Source: Symsagittifera roscoffensis (lineage: Eukaryota > Xenacoelomorpha > Acoela > Convolutidae). Taken from it: a DNA stretch of 64,000 bases. Every line of letters begins with the position of its first letter. Position 1 is the stretch's first letter. A model generated the notes under the pieces. It searched no databases. It was not told the origin of the DNA and was given only the letters and a program-made list of their open reading frames with translations. This document shows, piece after piece, positions 45,401-57,400 of the stretch. Both the position numbers and the translations under genes were made by a program. The DNA is taken from the NCBI RefSeq assembly GCF_963678635.1, contig NC_087071.1, positions 23,198,013-23,262,012 of the forward strand, given 5' to 3'.

Positions 45401-48400
45401 ATGGATCACCAGCAGAGTAATCCACTTCTTAAATGTGTCATGATGTATTTATGAATTACGCAACTTGTTCCGGATTCTGCAAAGTTTGTTCTGGATTCAG
45501 GAAATTTTGCTGCTTGACCAACCACTTGTTTTAACCATTTGTTTTTCTATTCCACAATAGGGAAAGATTGAAAAAAAATAGCCTTGTTTCGGATTTCTCG
45601 AAAAACTTTTTTCCATACCTGTTGCAGACTCCATTTCCATACTGATTGATCTTTCGAAAATACGTGTCAAACAGTATTGCGCAATACGTATAATAATTTT
45701 GGTAAACTAGCTGCCAATATAAATAAAAATTATATCCACGCTACAAAAACACACATGTCATGACAAGCATTGCTGATCTGTTTTCATTAAGCCACGCGAT
45801 AGGCAGCTAGCTAGCCTTCTTGGTGTCTTCCAAGATTGGGTTTCGCTTGGGTAGTTTTTGATGTCTTATGCACAAAACGGCCCAAAATCAATGTTTATAT
45901 CTAGAGTTAAAACTTATGCGGCCGAAACTGATTGGCTAATATTAGCCGTTCAAATACAAGCAACATGTTCAGGCAATTCAATCAAAACTTTCAGCAGTTA
46001 AAATATTAGCCGAAATTACCACAATGTGAAATTGTAACTAAAATAATTTTTTTCAAGTAACTGAAGTTTGGCCCGGACGAAAAACATTTCGTAAAATGGC
46101 TTCAGCAGAATAATTTTTTCTAATTTTGGTAATTTCAGCAACAATTTCATCGGCTTGAAATTTTAATAGAAATGCCGGACCATGTTGTTTAAATTTGAGT
46201 GTCTGATTAGCCAATCAGATTCAACCGTATTACTTTGAGTTCAAGAAAGATGTAAAAATACCGATTTTGGGCCGCGTTTGGTGCAAGACCCAATTTTTGT
46301 AAAAACACATCTAATGTTTCCCTTCTTGGAAACAAATACATAAGAAATAATTCACCTTCCGATTTGACTTCAATCTCAGTCTCATTCAGAGTTTCTTCTG
46401 AGAAGAGGTAAAGGAGAGACACTTCTACGTAGAATTCCCTCATGGCCACTATGTCCACTGGGCCCCCCTGGAACGAGAGAGTGTCCTCATTGGCTGCACC
46501 TGTTTGACCTGCTTTGAGGATGGTGCCGAACTTCCCATTTCCTGAAATAACGGAAACACATTTTGCAGTCTTTTTCCCGAGTTGATATCCATGAAAAAAT
46601 GTTTGTGATCCACTCTCGTATCCTGTCGAGATAAAAACTATATATCAGATCGAGATCCTTCGGGTCGATATTATATCTAGGGGTCTAAAAAACATGATTC
46701 AACATCTGTAAATTATTGGCAATTTTAAACAGATTAATATGAAATGAATAATATCTGAAGAAATTAGGTAAACATTTTCCGGTTAACATAACATCAAAAC
46801 TTTCTCAACTATCTCAAAAATCTGTGAACATTTTTGATGGCCAACTGACTTTAATAGGACAATCCAGTAATGGGGTGGGGGGGGGATGGATTTAGGGATT
46901 CGATCCCCTGTCGACCCAAAGGGTCCCCCTTTGTTCTATTTTGAGATATCTAATTTGAGGGGGGGGGGGGAGCCCGCGCAAAATTTTCCAAATATTTGCC
47001 TGCCAAAAACTGTTCTGGACTTTGAGACATCATTTGCTGAAGTCTTAGACATAATTTCTAGTCGGCTTTGAAAAACATAAATAACATACAGTTGGAAAAT
47101 TGCTAAGGGACGCAAAAGTTTGAAAAAAAAAAAGATTTCTAGAAAAGATACTTTTTCAATTTTCGAAAAAATAAAGCTTTGAAAATTTTTCTTCTATAGT
47201 TTCTTCTAGTCCACTTTTGGTCGGAACAGTCATATATTCTTTTTTAAGAAGGTAAAAAGAGAAACAAATTCAACCGACTGAACACGTAACTCAATCTTAG
47301 AGGAATACCAAAAAAGCTAATTATCTGCCTCCCGAGTCGAGATTTTTCACCTAATTTGAAGCAAGATTTGAGCGGTTTGAGCGGTTTTTTTAGAAAATTA
47401 CGCTCAAAATCTTGCTTCAAAATGAGCGGTTTGAGCGGTTTTTGAACGGTTTATCTAAAAAAAAACNNNNNNNNNNNNNNNNNNNNNNNNNNNNNNNNNN
47501 NNNNNNNNNNNNNNNNNNNNNNNNNNNNNNNNNNNNNNNNNNNNNNNNNNNNNNNNNNNNNNNNNNNNNNNNNNNNNNNNNNNNNNNNNNNNNNNNNNNN
47601 NNNNNNNNNNNNNNNNNNNNNNNNNNNNNNNNNNNNNNNNNNNNNNNNNNNNNNNNNNNNNNNNNNTGAGCGCAATCGTCTAAAAAAACCGCTCAAACCG
47701 CTCAAATCTTGCTTCAAAAGAGGCGAACAACCTCAAATTGGGATCCTTTCTCGAGAAGACAGCGGGCATGGCAGATTCTCTATCAAAACCGTCGAGCAAT
47801 TTTTTTAACGTTCCAAAATTTTAACGTTCCAAAATTGCATACAGCCCAATCTAGCACAGCGCGACATTATTTTTTCTATTTTTCTAGAACCACAGCAACT
47901 TGATGCCAGGCTAAAAACAATAATGCATAAAAAACGTTCAAAGCGATCAAAGCTACATGTTCAAAATGCCTTAAGAAACAGACGATATATTTTTCTGCTT
48001 TTTAGCTGCGAAATTTTTATTAGCTTAAAATAACGCTCTTCAAAGTTCTTCCAAATTTTGGTTTAAAAAAAACCGATGGTCAATTGCCCAGCCGGGATTA
48101 TCAAACAGAACCTTGAAGCTGCAGTTTTTTTAAGTTCGAATTTTTAATTAGAACTTTAAGCGCACTGAATTAACCAAGAAAAAAGTATAAAAGAGCAAGC
48201 CAATGCAAGATACTCTAGTACAAAATGGTCTAATTTAGTCGTTTGATGCTCAGCATTAGTCGTTTGATGCCTCGCTTCTGATGCTATGCTTAAAGAAATT
48301 AGATTTTTAAATCTCCTTGCTCTTAAAATTGTCATTGAAAATTATTTCTGTAGTTATTGTCTTTCTTTTTGCGCCGACTTGTAGTGTTTCTATCAAAGAC

Positions 48401-51400
48401 AAATGGTCTGAAAAGTCGCGCCGTCTCCGCATTGGTCTGAAAAGTCGCGCCGTCTCCGCATTGGTCTGAAAAGTCGCGCCGTCTCCGCATTGGTCTGAAA
48501 AGTCGCGCCGTCTCCTCCTTGGTCTGGAAAGTCACGCCGCCTCCACCTTGGTAGCGAGGAATGATTTCTTGATCGCGCCGTCTCCACCTCGGTCTGGAAA
48601 GACGCGCCGTCTCCGCCTTGGTCTGGAAAGTCACGCCGCCTCCTCCTTGGTAGCGAGGAATGATTTCTTGATCGCGCCGTCTCCACCTCGGTCTGGAAAG
48701 ACGCGCCGTCTCCGCCTTGGTCTGAAAAGTCGCGCCGTCTCTGCTTCGGTCTGCAAAGACGCGCCGTCTCCACCTCGGTCGCGAAAGTCTTGAGAGTGCA
48801 CATTTTGGTCGCGCTGGCCAAGCCGGTCGCGCCGTTGCCTTTGGAGTCGCGCCGTTTCCTGAGTCGCACCGTATCCACCATGGTCGCGAAAGTAGCGCCG
48901 TCTCCACCTCAGTCGAGAAATCCCTGAAAAATTTTAAAGTCGCGCCGTCTCCATGTTGGTCTGGAAAGTCGCCCCGTCTCCATCTTGTTCTGGAAAGTCT
49001 GGAAATAGCTAGGTTTGGTCGCGCCGGTCACGCCATTTCCTGACCCGCAGTGTCGCGCCAAATCCGCCTAGGCCGCGAAAGTCGCGCCTTAGTTTTTCGG
49101 TCGCGAAAGTCTGGAAATGGCAACTCTTGGTCGCGAGAGTCTGGACATACCAAATATGAGTCGCGATGTTTTGGTCGCACCACCTCCCCTTCGGTCGCGA
49201 TAGTCGCGACAGATCATCATGGTCGCAAAAGTCTGGAAATTCCATGTTTTGGTCGCCAAAGCCTGGACATGCCTAATTTTGGTCTGGAAAGTCTGGACAT
49301 GCTAAAGTTTTGTCGCGAAAGTCTGGACATGAGTCTGGGACCTCGACCCGGGAAGACCGCTCAAAAACCGCTCAAAAATCACCGCAAGAAATGAGCGGTT
49401 TTTGAGCGGTTTTTGAGCGGTTTTTAAAGAGAGATTTGAGCGGTTTGAGCGGTTTTTCCAAAAAAAATGCCCAAACCGCTCAAACCGCTCAAATCTTGCT
49501 GAAAAACCGCTCAAACCGCCCATATCTTGAGCAGTTTTTGAGCAGGATCTCAACCCGGGCTGTCAGTAGTCTTGTTTTACCTTTGAAAACTAGGGACACC
49601 TTCTCGTGGTGTTCCACTTTCTTAACTCCCTCCCCCGCCCCTCTCTTCGGAGATGCGTTTTTGGAGTCGGCCACGAGTGAGTTGGCTATCTGTTCGCTGT
49701 TCTTCTTGAACTCGGCCTTCAGTCTGGCCACGTTGCCAGCCGTGAGGCTCTCGGGTTCCACTATCGGGCTGTCAACTTCATCCTTCAAAAAAAAGGCATC
49801 TCTATCCCCGTATTGAAAAAGGAGGTTCGTTTGTATAAATCAAAACCTCATATGCTTAAAAACTCATATTGCATTACTTTTTTAAATGATCCTAGTTATT
49901 CTCTTCTGGCTGATTCAGAGGAAGGGGACTTTTTATGGTGCCCGATCAAAAAAATTGCGAAAAAAATTGATGATTTGAAACTTATTCACCTCAGAGATTG
50001 TTATGTGCTTTAAGCAGGTGGCAATGTGTTTTAAAAACTTTAAATGAGTTACTTTTCTAAAATCAGTAGTTTCTAAAATAGAATTAGAAAAATATTGATG
50101 TTGACTCAAAAATGACATTTTTCTGCATTAATCGCCTAGTAGGGGCGGGCGTTTTTACTTCCCGTATATCCGCCACAGCCTCACCGTATCGTGGGATAGT
50201 CTAATATGGTCGCTCATTTCCTTCTCCCCTATGATAGTGGACTTCCTTCTGGTTACTCTGGCCAGTCGCCTCCTCTCCTCCCTCTTCTTCATCAGCTGCT
50301 CATCGCTGGAGGGGTACGTGTCAGTACTTGTCACCAGGAACTCCACCTGAAACTCATTTAAAAATGTATACCTTTTGTCATAAAAAAAAACTAATCATAC
50401 AATTTCTATATATGCAACTTTCTAGCATTTTTTTTTGATGGCGACAACAAAAGTTTTTCCAAGTATTTTTGAAATTGCCTCAAAAGTTAGTTTTTGGGTT
50501 TTTTTCAACCAAAAATCAAATTTTTTACTCGAAAAAACATTTTGCATGCAAAATTTAATTTTTTGTGGGCGTAACGTATTCCTGGATGCACTAATGTTGG
50601 ATTTTTTTCTTTTTCGCCTAATTACTTTTTTCGAAAACGCTAGAAACTCCTTTTTTCTATGGCCTGTTTATGTATGCCTTGATCAATGTCGTCTGATAAG
50701 TTGAAAATTCAAGTTTCAAAAGTAAACATTGTTGAAAATTTTCGCCAAAATTCAGATGTTTATTACTTTCATTATATCTTTTGTGTAAGACAGCTCTAAG
50801 ACAATTCAAATCGTTTTCAATGCATTGTAAAGGCAAGACCGTTCAACTTTTGCTGACTCCAGCTTTGCGTAAGCCAAGATCTTTGTCACTTGGGTTCGGT
50901 TATGAACACAACCAAAATTATTTCAGAAGTTAAATTTAGAAAAAAAAACTTTTTTTTTGCTTTATTGAAAAAAACGTATCAAATAATTTGCTTTAAAATA
51001 AAAATGCTTATCATACAGATTTCATACAATTTTCAGTACGTATGGATATGTATGATAAAAACTTTTCGTTTCTTGAAAATGTATGAAAAGAAAGTTTGGT
51101 CAACCCTGGATGACAAATCTATAACTTTTAAACATATCCGTTTGGACTAATGATTCAATTTCAGCTTTTCTCCACCATTAACGAAATCCAAAAGTTTCAT
51201 TCAACAAAATGTTTTAAATAACAAAAGAAGGGTGTTTTTTGTTTTGTGTCACGGTTTTGCGATTATACTTGTGACGTGAGCAGTAATACAAGTTACGAGG
51301 CCAAACTGTTTATTCTGCGAATTATGAGCGGGTTTCGCAATAGACTGAAAACTGACTTGCTGAGGAATCTGCAACACGCATATTTTACTTTGATACTTTT

Positions 51401-54400
51401 GCTGTTTTGGATTCCACGAACAACGAGCTAAAACACTGTATCGCTCAAGTTTACTCCAAGGCAGCCAAACTTGCGGAATCAAGAACAGTCCATGGAATTC
51501 AAAAACAAATATAAATTCAGTGATTTAAAGATTGATCTTTTGCAGAATGCATTTACATTTGCGGAAACCACTCATATTTGCGCAGTCTGCTTATATTTTG
51601 TAAAATCCACTTACATAACTATACTATAAGCTACAATGTTTTTCGTTTAGTTTTGCTGAATCTACAAATTTTTTGCGAAATCCAGAACAGCTAGCTATGC
51701 TTGCTAGTTGCGGAAACCGCTATACAACTAATATGACGACAAATTTTAGGTTAAAAGGTATCTATTTGCGGAATCCGTAAAACTTTGTAGTGGAATCTAC
51801 TTAAATTTTGGTACATGTTTAAAAATTTGTCTCTGGAAAAGAGTGTTTTACACATCATAAACTATGCGCCTATCTCGTGAACAGTTTGGCCAGGTCATAA
51901 TTTTGCAGAGCAACAATCTCTTTAATTTGATAATCAGTCCACGTACACCACTGAAACGCTTCATTGCTCAATTTTTCTCCAAAAGCAGCCACAGTTGCTA
52001 AATCCAGAACAGTTTGCAGAATCCAAAAACTAGTTTATGTAATAAAGTGAAAACAATGCTTTTTCAGAGTACATTTATATTTGCGGGATTCACTTACAAT
52101 TTTGTGGAATGAGCATACTTTTGCGGAATCTATCTGTTTCGCAATTAACATTTCAAATTTTTTGAAGCTATCTGTTTCAAAAATGATGGTTCAAAAATAA
52201 TGGTTGCTGTATTATTGAATATCTAATTTTGCAGCTCTTTACTTTTACAATTACTTACTTTTACTAAGAAAACTGTATGAAACTTATATAAACCGTTTTT
52301 TCCCGTTGATTGAGTGCGTGGAACTGTATGATCAAAACTAGATCTAGTAAACGGGCAGTTGATAAAATTTTTGATGGCGTCCAGTGAACAAAAAACTGCT
52401 GCTAGTTTTCAAAAGTTTGTAAAAGTTTTGACGTTTCACATACAAAATTGCCAAAAGTTTTTTTTTACTTTAAAAAATTTAACTGGAAAAAAAGATAAAT
52501 ATATGAGAAAACTTTCCTTTCAAATATAGTTTCTAAAACCTAAATCAATTTTGAAAAGAAAACAGCATTTTAAGCATTTTCTATTAATTTTGTTAGAGCG
52601 AAAAGTGCCCTTTTTTGGCTGATAGAAATTCAAGCGAGGCTCAAAAAGATATAAAACGTTCGCAGATTAGAAAAATGGGCATGAAAAAAACTCCGATTTT
52701 TCCCGGAAAAAAAAGATAGCCGGTTGCTGTTCCAAATTTGAGGCTTCTCGAAAATTTGATAGTTTTTCTTTAATTTTTTTTTAATTGTTTGAATCGCTTT
52801 TTGATAAAATTTCCTTCGACTCATTCCAATTTTCTTTGGGTCAATTCATTTTGAGTAGAAAACAAAGAAAAAGAAAAAAGTAAAACACACCTGAAAACAA
52901 AGTTCCTTCCCATTTTCAACAGTTGGATCAAATAAAAGAAATTACCCTTGTAAATGTGAAAATTATTTTCGTTCACTAATTTTTCCGACCAAATTTCAGA
53001 ATTGTACCTGAAACATGCATATGTTTCTTCTGTGATCATAACTTCCGTCCATAACATTCTCCTCCCATGGTAAACCCTGAATTCTTTCCATCGCATGGTG
53101 CGAGTTATCTTTCGGCTCGATTAATGCTTCGTTTTCAGATGTCATAACATCCGCTTTAGATGATGCTACATCTGTTTTTGATGAGGTAATGGTTTCAATT
53201 TTTGGTGATGTAACAACACCATTGTTCGATGACATAACATCGTCATTTTTTGATGATGCGACAATATCAATGTTAACAGAAACGTTCACGGCGTCGATTT
53301 GATCTGCAGCCGAAACATCTTCTGCCGTGTCGTCTAGTGTGTTCTCATAGAAATTAAAGAGTCTGCTAATTGAGTGAAGTTTCCGTTTCGGCTTCATGGG
53401 ACTGCTGTCATTAATGTTATTGTTGACATTTTCGTTGTAGCACGAGTGTTGTCGAACAGAGTGAACTATTATTTGGGCTATTTGGGGTTGAGTAGGCTGC
53501 CAACTTTCGTCCCAAAAGGGTTCTGAAGCTTCTGACTTCTAAACAAAAAAATTTAAAAATATTACTGGTCAAATTGGTTCAGCCTTGTCAAATCAGTCTT
53601 GGGTTTTGCTGGGGTACACAATACTTAAGCCACGAATTTGGAAATTTTGAATAAAATTTTATAAGTTATTCAATAACAGATTCAATATTTTTTTCTTATT
53701 GTATATGCTTAAAACTTAGATTCGTTTTGCTCTAACTTTTCCTTTTCTTGAAAAAAAACCGAATAACCGCACAACGTTTTGTTGTTTAGCCCGATCAAAA
53801 AGAAACGAAAAACAGAAGGTAATCTGAAATCTTACTTGATCAAGCGGCAACTTGCTCCAACTCCAATGTCTGTTTGCACATTCATTATAGCAAAAGATAT
53901 ACTGCTTCAATTTCTTCGACAGGAATTTTTTCTCCAAATCTGCTAAATTTTCTGTCATAAAATCACCTGACGAGTTAACCATTTCGGTTTGAGAACCAGA
54001 TTTTTCAAGATTTTGTGAAACTCTCGAGTGTTCTTCGTAGATAACGCCTTCTCTTAATGCACGGAGATTATCCAGTTTTTGTTGTCTTAGCTGCGCTAAT
54101 TTATTGACTTTTCCTTGATTTGTTGAATAACTGCTGTAGTTGCTATTCGATTCGGTTGCTGAACTTTGCAATTCATTCACGCACGGTGATATATTCCTAG
54201 CGTTGATATGTTTCTCCTCATCTGAAAAATAGTGAAATGAAAAAGCAAAAATAAAAAAAAACAGGATAAAAATGCAATTAATTTAAAAATGTCTGAAAGG
54301 GGCCTTGAGCGCTTTTTCTACTAAAACTACATCATAGAGACTTTCGTGTTTTTCTGCAGCCGTTTTTGTTCAGTAAAAGTTTGTTGACAAACCAAATATT

Positions 54401-57400
54401 TTGCCGTTAGTTTATGTTTACTAAAACAGAAAGGAAATTACAAAATATGAAAAAGGTAAAAATAACTAATTGTGTTTTTGGTTTAAAATATGTAGTGTAA
54501 AGATTTGAAAACAAAAATTGGTCATAGAGGTTTAGAGTTGCATTAAAATGCTAATCAATAATATTTAAGTTCTAGCAATCTTAGGGTAAATCTAAGCAAT
54601 AACTTCACGCTGGAGTGCGGTCAAAAGTAGATGTCATACATCTGAAAATCAGGGATCTCTCTATAACTATATCCCCCTTTTGCAAAGGAGGGGAGATTCG
54701 TTACTAGGTATTCGAGGGGGATATAGTTATAGAGATATCCAATCAGAATCGTGATAAAAACACAAATGCACGAATATAGTTTCTTTTCTCGATTCTGATT
54801 GGCTTACGACGTCTCTAATTTTTGACCTGTCTACTCTTGCTAAAACCTTAAGGGGGGATGGGAAAAAAAAGGTTTTTCTCAGGTCACTGGGCCCAACCTT
54901 CTTAGGTCATCGAGCTCGGTCCAAACCCCACATTGACCAGCATTTCTGGCTAAAATTTCTGCTACGAAGACATTTTTTTTTTATTGAAAACGCCACTTTT
55001 CAGCATTTTCGTAAAAATTTGACAAAACATTGTAATTTTCGCGAGCGTCCCTCAAAGTAAAAAAAAAACATGAGACATTTTCAAGTTTCAGGCCAATTTG
55101 GGGAGAAGTGAGTATCAGAATTAAGGAGAGGGCTTTGATTGCTTAACTGTTTAATCAGAAATAAAAAGATATAAGGAATATTGGTATACTAGTTGAAAAA
55201 ACTGATTTCGTTAATTTTTCCTGTACGTTTTTGAGAAAAATAATTTAACTAACATTTCTCAATCAACTGTGCGACTTGGCTCATGTGTAGGAAACTCATA
55301 CTTGCTGTACATCAAACTAGGAATGTTTAATTATCCCCAGAAAATTTCATAAAAATTGGTGCTTTTTAAAATCAAATAAGTTTGATCTACAAATTTTTTG
55401 AATGCTGTTTTATGAATTTTTTCACTATAGGACCAACTAAAAATTTGCAGTAAGTGGAATAAAATAAGTTTGTTATTTGTTGGTGTTGTCCGTTCAACTT
55501 GGCCATAAAAGGAGCGTAATAAGCACATTTTGCAATTTTTCTCAGTTGTGATGTTGGCTGATCTGATAACCTACTTAACACATCATTGCACTTTATTACC
55601 AGCAACAGAAGCATTTACGGCACTTTTCTGATGTCACAACGGTCTCATTTTTCATCTTTATTTTAGAATATAAAATGTTCAAGGATTTTTTGCAAGATAA
55701 CATAATTAAATAGAGCGGTAAAAGAACCGAAAGTTGCGCAGATTTTAATGTTCGCCTAAATGTAAAACAGAAATTTTTTTGACAACCAAGTTGAAAAAAC
55801 ATTTATTGTCGGCCATTAGGCAAGAGTAAAAAACATCCCCACTCAAGCCATATTAAGAACAAAGTGATAGATTTTGTTCGAATTAATGAACCAATTATGG
55901 CATATAAGCTTCTTTGAACAAATTTAGAACGATTTTTAAGACAGATTAAATCTCCGCGAAAAATATCGCGCGTTAATTGTCCCAAGTTGGCCAAAATGGC
56001 AATCTTTAAACCCCCATAACTTTACAAAAAATGATCATGGGTGAATAATTTTTCAAATTTAAGCTCAGAGCAACAATATCTTTCGGATGATCTAAAAAAA
56101 ATCCGTCAAAAATGGGTAGTTTGAAAGTCGAAATTGGTCGAAGAAAAAAACCCACCCCGAGCACAAATATTCCGTGACTTTCGCTACAAAAGTTGAAACA
56201 ATTATTAGAAAGCTAAAGATGCATTAGTAAAACTATTTTTTTTGTAATGGAAAGAAAATCAACGAAAGTTTTTTATCGAATGTTTTTCAAAATCTTTTTT
56301 TTAGAAAAAATTATGGATATTACGAAAAGTTCAATAAAAATGAGAAACTTTTTAATTTCGATTAAAAAGTCGAAAACATCAGACCGAGGCACAAAGATCT
56401 CCATATTGACCAAGAATTGTTGATTGCTGTGCCAAAAGGGTAGAATATTCTGACAACGGATGTTATTTCAACTCAAATTAGGTTTTTTTTTGAACTAGCT
56501 TGCCGTTTGACAGAGAGGCAGAGTGTGAGATAAAGTTTTAATTTTTGATAATTCAAACCGTTTAATTAGTTCAATTTACAACCCTTAGCCAAATTTAATC
56601 AATTTTTGCTTCATAGCCTTAGGTTAATTCAAAAGAATTAACTTTTTCATCATTTTTGGAGCGAAGAGTTACATGAGGGCGAAAAGGGTCTCTTAAGTTC
56701 AATTGAGCGCATTTTGGTTGATCGAATAAAAACCATTATTAGTTCCAAGGTGATTTATCTTTATCCGTACTGAAAACAAAACACAGATTCAGCTCAAAGC
56801 GGTGAAGCCAATTTTTTCGATGCACATACATATATCTAAAATTGTTTTGAAAAACATCGCAAAAAGGATGGTTTCATAAAACTTCATAGCTTCATAGCCG
56901 TTGAAATTCTTATCTGCAAAGCTAGTTGAAAAATTTTGACTGGTTGAACTAGGTCTGTTGTTGTTCTTGCAGAGAATAGTTACGTTGAAACATCGTTCAA
57001 AAATGAATTTGAAAAGTTGCAATTGATTGCAAGCATACGCTGCTTTGTTTCTAGTTCTGCGCTCCATTTCAAAAATTTATTTCACCTGTGATTTCGTGTT
57101 GAAATTTTATGGTGGTTTGAAAATTAACCATTTGGCTGAATGTGGACAATTAGTGCGCTATATACTTCGTTCTTTTGACGCTGGATCGGCTATATAATCT
57201 GGGTCAGAAATTGTTCAAATTACAATTGAGGCAAGCTGTTTGAAATTATTGTTTCGATATTTGTAACCAAAGTAACAGAATATTTGTGCTCGATTGGTTT
57301 TATCCACAGATAAATCTCGACTTTTCAACTAGCCATTTTTGACGGAATTTAAAAAATCAGTCAAAAGATATTGTTACGCTAAGCTCAAATTAGGAAATCT

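Noticed and set aside
47412-47717. ORFs running through the N block
   Set aside because: Translations of undetermined bases; not evidence of coding.
48332-48907. Long overlapping minus-strand ORFs of 191 and 162 codons rich in Arg, Asp and Gln
   Set aside because: They are the 29-bp minisatellite read in two frames; 29 is not a multiple of three, and openness comes from lack of stops in GC-rich repeats, not from selection.
52887-52930. Possible small exon (DPTVENGKELCFQ followed by GTGTGT) between exons 3 and 4
   Set aside because: No AG acceptor lies between the in-frame TAA and the start of the segment, and exons 3 and 4 already join in phase 0 without it.
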